Made by a program: the position numbers and the translations under genes. The notes beneath the pieces were generated by a model. That model saw only the letters and a program-made list of their open reading frames with translations. It was not told the origin of the DNA and did no database searches. 30,000 bases of DNA, taken from assembly GCA_905221605.1 (NCBI GenBank), contig CAJNDS010002493.1, positions 135,001-165,000 of the forward strand, read 5' to 3'. Positions 8,170 to 16,239 of the stretch are shown here, piece by piece. Origin of the DNA: Symbiodinium natans. Taxonomy: Eukaryota > Sar > Dinophyceae > Suessiales > Symbiodiniaceae. Every line of letters starts with the position of its first letter. Position 1 is the first letter of the stretch.

Positions 8170-8322
8170 ACTTGGAGGTTCATGGGACTTAATAAGCACT
8201 TATAACTGGGCTTAGAACCCTAATTATAATTGGGATAACCCCTATAAGGCCCTTTAGGGGCATTAGAAGTAGGGTGATAAGTACAGTTATGAGTGGTTAG
8301 TAAGTACCATGAACCTCCAAGT
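8170..8322. mobile_element. MITE-like element, family A copy 1
   Basis: The left end CTTGGAGGTTCATGGGACTT is the inverse of the right end AAGTACCATGAACCTCCAAG with one mismatch. TA lies directly outside each end: CCCTA before the left end and TAAACC after the right. The element therefore appears inserted at the TA of a CCCTAAACC word, with a TA target duplication as for Tc1/mariner-type MITEs. The internal 110 bases are AT-rich (ATTATAATTGGGATAACCCC) and non-coding. Another copy lies at 20,335-20,482. Confidence 0.9.
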
Positions 8323-8326
8323 AAAC

Positions 8327-8424
8327 CTTGGGATGTTCCCCCTTCTGATCTAGGAGTCCTTAGTAGGGACGATGATAGGGGGGGGGGGTACCAGAATCAT
8401 AGTACCCCCCCCCCTACTGCCCAG
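8327..8424. mobile_element. Family B copy 4 with an 11-G/10-C hairpin
   Basis: Begins CTTGGGATGTTCCCCCTT, identical to the other B copies, four bases after element A copy 1. The centre holds 11 G (8,378-8,388) then TACC, a 12-base spacer and GTA with 10 C (8,405-8,414), which would form a long G:C stem. The expected inverted right end is reduced to a weak CCTACTGCCCAG. Confidence 0.75.
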
Positions 8425-8541
8425 CTTTAAACCCTAAACCCTACGCCCTAAACCCCAAAACCGCGTCCTGATGATCACACCCTCAGTGTCGGCTTCAAGG
8501 AGGCGTTTACTCTACATCCTTAGCCTGAATCCTTCACGGGT

Positions 8542-8588
8542 TGAGGGTTTAGGGTTTAGGGTTTAGGGTTTAGGAACCCTAAACCCTG
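8542..8588. repeat. Head-to-head telomere repeat junction
   Basis: About four TTTAGGG units end at GTTTAGG (8,574) and are followed at once by AACCCTAAACCCTG. The two orientations face each other with no unique DNA between them, as at a telomere-fusion-type junction, though both arms are very short. Confidence 0.8.
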
Positions 8589-8633
8589 TCGGCTTTGTAA
8601 AAGTCTGGCGTCGGAATTATGGCTTAGGGTTTC

Positions 8634-8692
8634 TAAGCCCTAAACCCTAAACCCCAAACGCTCAACCCTGAACCCGAAACCCTAAACCCGGC
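8634..8692 (-). repeat. Degenerate CCCTAAA array
   Basis: CCCTAAA, CCCCAAA, GCTCAAC and CCCGAAA words. Confidence 0.82.
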
Positions 8693-8799
8693 CTTCCCGG
8701 CATGAAAGGGCTGGGACTCCGCCGGAAGGAGTTCTCCGCGGGATTGGACATGGTCCGGGTAAACACCTCCACGACTGACAGCTCTTACAACCCTCCCTG

Positions 8800-8860
8800 T
8801 GACCCTAAACCTGAAGCCTAAACCCTAAACCCTAAACCCTAAACCCTAAACCCTAAACAT
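8800..8860 (-). repeat. (CCCTAAA)n array, about 7 units
   Basis: Clean from about 8,818 to 8,858. Confidence 0.92.
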
Positions 8861-8969
8861 GACCTCCGCACACCGAGCTTCGTGCCTTAAACCCTCGGGG
8901 TCCTAAGCCCGGCCCAGCCCCAATCCTGCCCTGTAGGAGCTCAGTGGGATTTATGGTAGAAGGCTTTCA

Positions 8970-9020
8970 ACCCCTAAACCCTAAACCCTAAACCCTAAAC
9001 CCTAAACCCCAAACCCTAAG
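8970..9020 (-). repeat. (CCCTAAA)n array, about 7 units
   Basis: One CCCCAAA unit near the right end. A two-unit relic lies at 9,105-9,125. Confidence 0.92.
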
Positions 9021-9199
9021 AACTTCAACCCCTTAAAATTGTGACAAACCCTCCCTAAAGCTCCCAACGCCCTCAGCACACTCCTAGACAAAACAAGCCA
9101 GCCAAACCCTAAACCCTAACCCTACAAACCTTCATGGCTTTTAACTCCAGGCCCCAAAGCCGAGCCTCCGTGCCATCAAAGGGACCTGGGCCGGTGCAG

Positions 9200-9425
9200 G
9201 TTTAAGGTTTAGGCGGAGTCGTTTTATTCGAAAGCAGTGAGGATTGCGTCAAGTTTGTGCAAACCGTTGCCCAAACCAGCCCCTAGCCCCCGAAGCCTAG
9301 GCCGCACTACGCGCCATGGCAGGCCATGGCACTCAGTCCAGCAAAAACCAGGACTCGGGGGGGCCGCAGGGCCCTTCGAGCCAGCAAGTGCAAACTGATA
9401 CAAGGACCACTGGAGCGAGCGACAA
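9200..9425. other. Left part of GC-rich island, no gene called
   Basis: Telomere-free, GC-rich. A plus frame (9,316-9,630) and a minus frame (9,333-9,803) cross it. Both depend on the downstream minisatellite for their length and neither shows a domain. Confidence 0.45.
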
Positions 9426-9640
9426 CACCACAAGAGCTGCGAGCCGCGGGGCTGTGAGCCCGAGAGTTGCGAGCGACGGTGCTGCGAGCCGGGAAGCTGC
9501 GAGTCTGAGAGCTGTGACGCTGAGAGCTACCAGGCTGCGAGCGGAAGAGGACTGCGAGCCTGAAGCCTTCGAGCCGCGGGGCCGCGAGCTTGAAGTCTGC
9601 GAGCAGCGGGACTGCGAGCAGCGGGGCTGAGCGAGCAGCT
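9426..9640. repeat. GC-rich minisatellite with about 15-bp spacing
   Basis: Repeated GCTGCGAGC/GCCGCGGGGCTGYGAGC words recur about every 15 bases or a multiple of it (AGCTGCGAGCCGCGGGGCTG, GCTGCGAGCCGGGAAGCTGC). On the minus strand this produces a 5-residue periodic peptide (RLAAP/RLAAS-like) over about 70 residues inside the 156-codon frame 9,333-9,803. Coding cannot be excluded, but low complexity explains the open frame. Confidence 0.75.
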
Positions 9641-10040
9641 CAGCTGTGCCAGCCCCTGGTGCTGGCTGGGCGCGGCGTCGAGCCGTGCCGCAGCAAAGAC
9701 TCGGTAGCGGTCCCGCTTGGCCGCTTCGGCCATGCGCGGCGCCGCCGCCGCCAGCGCCGCCGGGTCGACGCACTTGGCTGCGAATGGGAAGTGAGGTCAA
9801 CATAGTGGGAACGGCCCACCTACGTGTGCCGTCAGAGCGCTGCCAGCCGGGGACCTCGGCTTCCCGCGTAGCGACGATTGCGGTAGCGTGGCGTCTCTTG
9901 CGCAGGCATGGCGCAAGCCTGAGTACTTTTGTTTAGAAGGAATCCTGGTATCAAAAGGTGTAAGGTCTTAGGGGCTGTACAACGGGGGAAGGGCAAACAG
10001 AAATAAATGAGCAAAAGAGGAGCGTGTCAAACACAACTTC
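9641..10040. other. Right part of GC-rich island, nothing recognised
   Basis: GCGCCGCCGCCGCCAGCGCC near 9,738 is a short CCG run. The rest is unique. Short frames on both strands lack family character. Confidence 0.45.
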
Positions 10041-10380
10041 CCTAAGTCCTAAACCCTAGCGCCGAAACACCCCTCTCCAACCCTGCAACCCTACACCCCC
10101 TCAAAGCCCTCAAACCCGTGGTCCCCAAAGTTTCCAACCTCTAACTCCACCTCAAACCCCAACAATTCAAAATCCTGACCTTGAGACCCCAAACCCTAGA
10201 CACCCTACAACTGGCCAACAGAAACCTAAGCCCTAAAGCTTCTGGGGCATTCCAGAAAAAAAAGTTGCCCCCCTGATATACCACAAAGGGCCACCAAAGT
10301 ACTATAATCCTCCCCCCCCCCCCCCCAACAAAAAAACAAAACAAAGCACAAATCACTATCCCTGCAAGTCGCCCAAGCGC
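10041..10380 (-). other. A/C-rich diverged tract with a 15-C run
   Basis: Weak CCCTAAA-like and CAACCCT words appear with heavy divergence. 10,312-10,326 is 15 consecutive C followed by AACAAAAAAACAAAAC. No gene is supported; the minus frame 10,141-10,356 reads through homopolymers. Confidence 0.5.
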
Positions 10381-10385
10381 CGCCC

Positions 10386-10466
10386 CAAACCCTAAACCTT
10401 AAACCCTAAACCTTAAACCCTGAACCCTGAACCCGGAACCCTAAACCCTAAGCCCTAAACCCTAGC
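10386..10466 (-). repeat. Degenerate CCCTAAA array
   Basis: CCCTAAACCTTAAACC and CCCTGAA, CCCGGAA variants in eleven or so units. Confidence 0.88.
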
Positions 10467-10529
10467 CCGGGCTCCCCGACGGCTCGCTGCCGACGCCTGT
10501 GGTATAGGGTGGTCTCTAGGCGCGTTGAA

Positions 10530-10690
10530 TGCTTAAGGGCTAGGGTTGAGGGTTGAGTGTTTAGGGTTTAGGATTTAGGATTTAGGGTTTAGGGCTTAGG
10601 GTTTCGGGTTTAGGCTTTAAGGCCTAAAGCTTAGGGTTCGGGGTTTACGGCTCAGGGGTTAGAGTTTAGGGTTTGGGGTTTAGGGATTGG
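10530..10690 (+). repeat. Degenerate TTTAGGG array
   Basis: Units with GGATTTAGG, CTTAGGG, TTTCGGG and TTTACGG substitutions. Facing orientation to the array at 10,386-10,466 across a 60-base spacer. Confidence 0.82.
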
Positions 10691-10979
10691 GGCGAGGCTT
10701 TACGGAAGTGATTGAAGGTTTGGGGCCTTCAGTTAGGGGCCCCTGTGGTGTACCCAATTACCTAATTTCCGAAGTCCTACTGCGAACGAAGAAGTGGGGT
10801 TTTGATTGGCCACTTGCGAGGATCCTAAGTTCAGCCTTATGTCGGATTCGGGGTTTGGGTGTGAGGTTGTTAAGGTAAATGGCCTTGCTGTCAAAGCTTC
10901 TAGCCACGAACGCTTTACAGAAAGAAATGTCCGAGCCCACAATAGCGCTACATACGGGAGGTACACACCCAGACCCCTC
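10691..10979. other. Unique stretch, nothing recognised
   Basis: Overlapping short frames on both strands (10,687-10,878, 10,733-10,996, 10,806-11,099) show no family character. Confidence 0.45.
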
Positions 10980-11068
10980 AGAGGATCCAAAAACACATCC
11001 CCAAATAGTACCCTATACTACTGGTGGGTCATTCGGAGGAACAAGGGGACATATTTTTTGGATCCTCC
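10980..11068. mobile_element. Foldback element, family G
   Basis: The left end GAGGATCCAAAAACACATCC (from 10,981) is the inverse of the right end GGGGACATATTTTTTGGATC plus CTCC (to 11,068), about 20 of 22 bases pairing. Total length is about 89 bp with no coding content. Only one copy was seen in the window. Confidence 0.75.
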
Positions 11069-11395
11069 CAGGCATCTAGGCAGCGAACACGAGTGGTAGG
11101 TTTTCCATGGCACTCTCCCCGTTGATGCGCATCCATAAGGCGCTGTGCATCGGCGCACAGGTCTCTTGCAAATGTAAAACAGGGCCACAGCGCAAGGCAC
11201 TCCATCTGCGACTCGGGTTGTAGAGGTGGTTCCGTCTCAAACGCGAAACGCCGTTCTCAGCGCTTGGGTAGCTGGTGTCTCCGTTGAGAATTTGAGGTTG
11301 TTGCACCTCTACAGACACGGTAGGGTGGGATCTGAGTGAGTAAGCACACGTGGCCGTAACAAACCTGCTACCTTGCAACAAGCCCCAAGCCCAAC
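11069..11395. other. Unique stretch with a 101-codon minus frame
   Basis: The frame 11,076-11,381 (minus) has ordinary composition with five Cys and many Arg and Ser, but no domain I recognise and no flanking exon structure. Left uncalled. Confidence 0.35.
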
Positions 11396-11640
11396 ACCTC
11401 TCCCCCGGGTCAATTAAAGATAGTCAACATCAAATCACTAAACCCGGAAACCTTAAGCCTTAAATTCTCAAAACAGAAATCCAGGGCAGCTCCAAACCCT
11501 AAACAAACCTAAACGCTAACATCCTACGTGCAACCTCATCAAGCGGAGTCAAGCTACTAAACTTTTATCGCCGCAACTCCGCAAACCCTCAACCGCAAAC
11601 CCTGAAATCCTGAACCTCAGCTCCCTAAGCCCTAAAGCCT
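11396..11640 (-). other. A/C-rich diverged telomeric DNA
   Basis: Scattered CCCTAAAC and CCGGAAACC words in otherwise unique DNA. Confidence 0.55.
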
Positions 11641-11735
11641 TAAACCCGGAAACCCTAAACCCTAAACCCTAAACCCTAAACCCTAAACCCTAAACCCATA
11701 AACCCTTAAACCTTCAAACCCAGAACCCTCAGATC
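11641..11735 (-). repeat. (CCCTAAA)n array, about 8 clean units then decay
   Basis: The clean run is at about 11,650-11,697, followed by CCCATAAACCC and CCTTAAACC words. Confidence 0.92.
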
Positions 11736-11839
11736 CCCCCCTCCCCCCTTCCCAAATCCTAAGCCCGAAACCCTCTCTCTCCCGGCCGCTCCTCTGGTGG
11801 AACCGAGGCAAGGAGGGTGACCGTCCGGGCAAAGAAGGT

Positions 11840-12020
11840 GCCCTGAGGGTTTTAGGCCGAGGGTTTTAGGCCTTAGGGTTTAGGCGTTTCGGGTTTAGGG
11901 ATATTTTGGGGTCGAGGTGGGGCTAGGGGTTTGAGTTCTCGGGCGTTCGGGCCTTTAGGGATTCTGGGGTTGGGGACTTAGGGCCTTTTAGGGATTTAGG
12001 GCCTTCGGGCGCCCTAGGCC
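11840..12020 (+). repeat. Strongly diverged TTTAGGG-like tract
   Basis: GGTTTTAGGCC, GTTTAGGCG, GGATTTAGGGCC words with 11-14 base spacing suggest a decayed array. Not a clean heptamer. Confidence 0.55.
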
Positions 12021-12089
12021 GCCTTAGGGCGTTAGAGCCTTCAAGCCTTCATGCCTCGAAAAAAAGCGCTGACACCCATATCAGCTATG

Positions 12090-12190
12090 TGTATGTTATC
12101 TTTGTTTCTTGACATGGGGGGTTGACGATATCCGGGGTACCTTATTGGGGTCCCTATTTTCGTAAGCCCCCATATTCATCCAAGTTCTAA
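12090..12190. mobile_element. Family H element, second copy (inverse)
   Basis: GGGGTCCCTATTTTCGTAAG followed by CCCCCATATTCATCCAAGT is the reverse complement of a diverged version of 7,709-7,756. Shared order of words over about 45 bases supports common ancestry. The ends of the element are not defined. Confidence 0.55.
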
Positions 12191-12330
12191 GCGGACTGTC
12201 TGTTTTTCCACTAATTCTGGGCAGGGCACGAATTCGAGCACAGGAACGCGCACGCAGCCTACGCGACCCGCCCCGAGGCCCTACATGCGATGTTTGGGAC
12301 ACCTGGGGTGTCATAGGGTACTGAGAATAA

Positions 12331-12454
12331 CTTGGGATGTTCCCCCTTATACTAACAGTCCTTAGTCGGGAATATAATGGAATATAATAGGGGTACTTTA
12401 ATGATCCCTATGAATAATAACAAGGACTGTTAGTATAAGGGGGAACATCCCAAG
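12331..12454. mobile_element. Foldback element, family B copy 1 (best copy)
   Basis: A perfect 33-bp terminal inverted repeat occupies 12,331-12,363 and 12,422-12,454, starting CTTGGGATGTTCCCCCTTAT and continuing through ACTAACAGTCC. The 58-bp centre is AT-rich (GGAATATAATGG, AATGATCCCTATG). The whole 124 bp is non-coding. Perfect arms argue for recent activity or gene conversion. I see no clear target duplication next to the ends. Confidence 0.92.
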
Positions 12455-12754
12455 TCACAGCGCATCTGAGGGGTATAAAAGGGTTCCTCATTTAAGGCAA
12501 TCTAAACCTCCTACCCTGGACGTTGGAGGGTCCCCTGGTGTCGTGAACCCCATGGGTGTTGATGGGTGTTGGCACACCGTTTGGAAAGAAACAAAATACA
12601 CACTCGAACCCAGGGCCCCACAAACCTACGCCCTAAGCCCGAATCAACACCCCACGGGCAAGCTCACCTGCGCTGTCCAAGCGATCCCACTCCCGCCACC
12701 ACTGATCACGGCCCCCAGGAGGTAGCTGGACCTCGATGGGGTTTCAGGGCTGGA
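12455..12754. other. Unique stretch, nothing recognised
   Basis: Two overlapping plus frames (12,543-12,725 and 12,566-12,778) with no family character. Confidence 0.45.
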
Positions 12755-12876
12755 CTTGGAGGTTCATGGGGTGGATAAAACCGGATTAAAGTAGGGTGAT
12801 ACTCGTTGTAACTATACGTGGCACCCTATTTGGGTTACGGATAACCTTAACTTCTGAACTGCCCATGAACCTGTGG
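12755..12876. mobile_element. Family A copy 3, diverged
   Basis: The left end CTTGGAGGTTCATGGG is intact. The right end reads CCCATGAACCTGTGG, with the outermost bases changed. The centre differs from copies 1 and 2 except for GTAGGGTGATA and short AT-rich words. Confidence 0.7.
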
Positions 12877-13500
12877 CGGTAGGGTTAGGTTTCGGGGCTT
12901 CGGGCTTGCAACCCTGCATCCTGCACCCCCGAACTGTCTGGGATCTAGATGACCAAACCACCTCCAAAGTCAAGGCCCCTGCCTAATCCGCCCTTTCCCT
13001 TGAGATTCAATATAACACTAAACCCCAGACCCCACACCCGAATTAAATCCCAAACCCTCAACCTCAAACCCTAAAGCCTCATTGCTGCTCCGTGCGGCCA
13101 CTGCAGCGCACTGCCCGAGGGCTGCTGCGATGCAAAGGCGAAAAGAACCGCGAAGGCCGCCTGACTGCGGGGCTCAAGGCCTAGGGTTTAGGTTTTGGGT
13201 TTATGGTTCAGGCTGGTTCAAAACTGCGACACCAGGCCCTCTACTGCATAAGAACGATAACGCATCTTAATGTACTACTAGTGGTGATACGAATCAGAAG
13301 TGGAAAAGATCATGGGTGATAACCATAAGATGCTTGAAGTTTCCCATGGCCGGTGCAGATTTGGGCGGGCGCTGCTACCTTGTCAGCTCCATTCGCGGAG
13401 CCCTGACGTCTAACAATCAGTCTTCTTGAGTCTTCGTGGCTTCTTGATTTCGGGTGGGGCTCCTCCACTTGCAATTGCCCGCTCTGCATCTGCTCCCCTA
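12877..13500. other. Unique stretch, nothing recognised
   Basis: A few CCCTAAA-like relics lie at 13,015-13,080. The remainder, including frames 13,082-13,270 (plus) and 13,310-13,588 (minus), shows no family character. Confidence 0.45.
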
Positions 13501-13502
13501 CA

Positions 13503-13547
13503 CCCAAAACCCTAAACCCTAAACCCTGAACCCTAAACCCTAAACCG
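13503..13547 (-). repeat. (CCCTAAA)n array, about 6 units
   Basis: One CCCTGAA variant. It is the last clean telomeric array before the 3.4-kb telomere-free interval. Confidence 0.92.
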
Positions 13548-13756
13548 TGACAGCTTTGAAGTTGGGATGCCTTGGGTTCAACCACCACGTTTAGTAAGCT
13601 GGGCTTCGCAGGCCGCTAGCACAAGCCGAAACTCAAGCCAAACAAGGCAGCAACGAACCAACTAACCCTGAACTACACAAGAAATGCGATAAACCTCCGG
13701 AACTTTACTAGAGCAGCTACAAGCATAACAAAGCCCTGAAAATTACTATGCATGCA

Positions 13757-13788
13757 ACTATTTTATCTATACATACATACATGCATAC

Positions 13789-13819
<31 letters not shown>

Positions 13820-13921
13820 CATACATACATATACATACACATACACATATACACATACATGTACATGTACATATACATCTACATCTACATCTACATCTAC
13901 ATCTACATCTGCATCTACATC

Positions 13922-13982
<61 letters not shown>

Positions 13983-14029
13983 CATATACATATACATACA
14001 CATATGCATATACATATACATGAACATAC

Positions 14030-14061
<32 letters not shown>

Positions 14062-14107
14062 GAATACAAATACAAATACATATTGAGTGAGTGAGTGAGT
14101 GAGTGAG
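13757..14107. repeat. Compound microsatellite: ACAT, AT, ACATCT, ACATAT, GAGT
   Basis: (ACAT)n from about 13,769 passes to (AT)n at 13,801-13,818, mixed ATACAC/ATACAT, (ACATCT)n at 13,873-13,926 and (ACATAT)n from 13,923 to about 14,060, then five to six GAGT units (14,084-14,107). Frames through it encode only Tyr/Ile/His/Thr repeats and are not genes. A short (ACATAT)n patch recurs at the other end of the following island. Confidence 0.97.
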
Positions 14108-14133
14108 GAGCGACCTATCAAAGAAGGCCTTGC

Positions 14134-14679
14134 CTAAGGCGCTGTCCCTCCCGGCTTCACAGGGGGCTCCGTAACCATCATCGCCCCCTCCACTTGGAGT
14201 TCACACTGGCCGTCATTGCCCGGCCAAAAAAAAGGGAGGAAGGGAGCGAGCGTCGAGGAAGCCCACCAATGAAGAGGCCGGAGGGGAGGCCACGAATGGG
14301 GAATAGGGCGAGCCACGCGAAGGTCCAGGGGGCCACGCCACCACAGCGTGCTTGGTGTTGTCATATCCCTCGTCGCTGGTCCAGAGGCACTGGGAGGCGA
14401 GGCGGCCGAGGCAGCCGACGTGGCATAGGCTGAGGGGCCGGCGCTCTCGGTGGACACTAGCCGAACGATGACGGCGCGCCGGTCATCTGTCGGGCGACTG
14501 GCCAAGCCCTGGTCCGTCACGCACGCAAAGCCTGGCATCAGCCCCCTGCGCGCAGGAAAAAACAGGCGCTCCGGCACTGCCAAAACGAGTAAGGGAAGGC
14601 TGCATGAGGACAGGGACGGCCGGCGGCGGAGGCGGCTGCGCAGGGAGGCCATTGCCAACCACCAAGCTAAGGCTGACAC
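14134..14679 (-). CDS. Possible exon-like open frame, unidentified
   Basis: A 181-codon minus frame in GC-rich unique DNA, downstream of and on the same strand as the base-modification-enzyme fragment at 16,240-16,926. It is Arg/Pro/Ser/Ala-rich. Its last 30 residues (GNDGQCELQVEGAMM and PPVKPGG) are the least biased part. No domain is recognised. A plus frame (14,450-14,731) and another minus frame (14,483-14,824) overlap it, which is common in GC-rich DNA, so it may be chance. Confidence 0.2.
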   Translation of the reverse strand: MSALAWWLAMASLRSRLRRRPSLSSCSLPLLVLAVPERLFFPARRGLMPGFACVTDQGLASRPTDDRRAVIVRLVSTESAGPSAYATSAASAASPPSASGPATRDMTTPSTLWWRGPLDLRVARPIPHSWPPLRPLHWWASSTLAPFLPFFWPGNDGQCELQVEGAMMVTEPPVKPGGTAP

Positions 14680-15860
14680 GGAGGGCGCGCAAAGCCTGGA
14701 GATTCATGGCGTGGCCGGCCGCAGAAAATAACGCAGGCGCATGCAAGGAGCCTTGAACTACGGTCCGTCTCATAGACAGATGCACATTACAGCTAAGCTG
14801 GAGGCATGCCTGCCGCAGTAACATCGCAGGAGCGGAGTGCTATGGCAACCGTCAGAAGCATCGGCGTCGACCATGGCAGGAGATCAGACAGCGAATAGGC
14901 GTGGGAATGTCTGAGAAAACGCGGGACCAGGCCGTCCAGGGACGTCGTAGGTGGATTCTTTGAAAAATGATGCTATAATCAACGTGTGGCGTCTCAGCCG
15001 GTCGCGCCTCCCAACTGTTATCAAGCACAAGGAAGGTTTCAAGCAAGGCAAGCAAGGAAAATGAAAACTCAATGGTTTGCACAGTCATGTTGCAGGTCCA
15101 ATGGCAAAGCCCCGCCCCTCATAAGGCTGCGGTTGATGCAAGCATGCCAACTTCAAGCAGAGGTTCACAAACACATGCCATGGCCCATCGAATGTTGCAA
15201 TGCTGTTGTTGCGCAGATAAAAAATATCGACATCCGCCGTATCTCGCGCGCGGCGCGTCAGAGTCGCAAGGGGAAGGCGGCAGGACTTGAGAGACCCTCG
15301 CCTTTGTTGCGGTCTTTCCAACTGCACAAGGCGCCTGCGAGGCGGAAATCAGACACGCCAGGGGACTACTGAACCACTTGCAGCGAAAATGAATGCACGC
15401 TATGCGCCGCGAAAGTTGCTGCACATTCCTTAGCAGATCTTGGGACTGCAGATCTTGGGACTGCAGAGCTGTCACCACCCCAAGTTTGAAACACATTTAC
15501 ACACGTCGGCGGGTCGCCCCATGCAACGACTGACCCATCTGCTCGAGGATCACCCAGGCCCTTGTCAATTAAGCCACAAGCGTGATCAAAACACGAAAAA
15601 AACAACTCAATGTGATCATTCAGAAAAGAAATAAAAACACGCTATCAGCAAAAAACCAGCAGCAATTCTACTACTTGGTCCCCGGAACACTCACGTGCAA
15701 AGCTGCGGCTTCAGTGTCACAGGGGGCAATTATGCTCCTACAGGCTCGAGAGACATTCTCATCGACAGGCAGCGAAACTGCTGTCAGACTACATGGTACT
15801 CGCAGCAAATTATCGCAAGCACGGCGGCTAAAGCCACCATCAAATGCGAGAAGAAGGAGG
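14680..15860. other. Telomere-free GC-moderate unique DNA, no gene called
   Basis: Several short frames on both strands (14,852-15,088, 14,986-15,372, 15,085-15,327, 15,119-15,496, 15,366-15,605) overlap each other without family character. A perfect 15-bp tandem duplication, CAGATCTTGGGACTG, lies at 15,434-15,463. If the fragment at 16,240 is spliced, introns and 3' exons could lie here. Confidence 0.45.
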
Positions 15861-15867
15861 AGAGCGG

Positions 15868-15868
<1 letters not shown>

Positions 15869-15937
<69 letters not shown>

Positions 15938-15953
15938 AAAAAAAAAAAAAAAA
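15869..15953. repeat. (GA)n microsatellite followed by poly-A
   Basis: About 32 GA dinucleotides (to 15,933) followed by about 20 A. The six open frames through it (Glu/Arg, Arg/Glu/Lys, or Leu/Ser on the minus strand) are artefacts of the repeat. Confidence 0.97.
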
Positions 15954-16019
15954 GGGGAAGCTCCACAGGGACAGCAGCGATTGCCGGAAGAGGGCGGCAA
16001 AGCCCTTGCACAACGGTGT

Positions 16020-16119
16020 AAGTAACAAAGAGAAGGGAAGGAGAGAGAAAAAGAAAGAGAAAAAAAAGGAGGAGAAGGGGAAAGGAAAGAAAAAACAACG
16101 TGGGGGGGGGGGGGGGGGG
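16020..16119. repeat. Purine tract ending in an 18-G run
   Basis: GAGAAGGGAAGG-type polypurine leads to 18 consecutive G (16,102-16,119). With the GA repeat it makes most of 15,845-16,119 polypurine on this strand. The imperfect direct repeat GGGCGGCAAAGCC...TGCA at about 15,991 and 16,186 brackets its right part. Confidence 0.9.
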
Positions 16120-16239
16120 CGCTCAGAACGAGCACCACTCAGCAGCTTTTCGCCAGAAGGACGCCTGCAGTACCTCACAGAGCAGGGGCGGCAAAGCCGT
16201 GCAACCAGGTGCTAGGACGCAGCCCTCCAGGAGGTAGTG

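Noticed and set aside
9333-9803. 156-codon minus-strand gene in the GC-rich island
   Set aside because: Half of it is the 5-residue periodic product of a 15-bp minisatellite and a competing plus frame exists. Not excluded, but not supported.
13748-14121. Long open frames through the ATACAT microsatellite
   Set aside because: They encode only Tyr/Ile/His/Thr or Met/Cys/Val repeats and exist in several frames on both strands because the hexamers contain no stop.
15434-15463. 15-bp tandem duplication CAGATCTTGGGACTG as an attachment site
   Set aside because: Simple two-copy tandem with no associated element or integrase.
15582-16215. Glu/Arg- or Leu/Ser-rich frames of 100-155 codons
   Set aside because: Produced by the (GA)n, poly-A and purine tracts; six overlapping frames on both strands show the same artefact.
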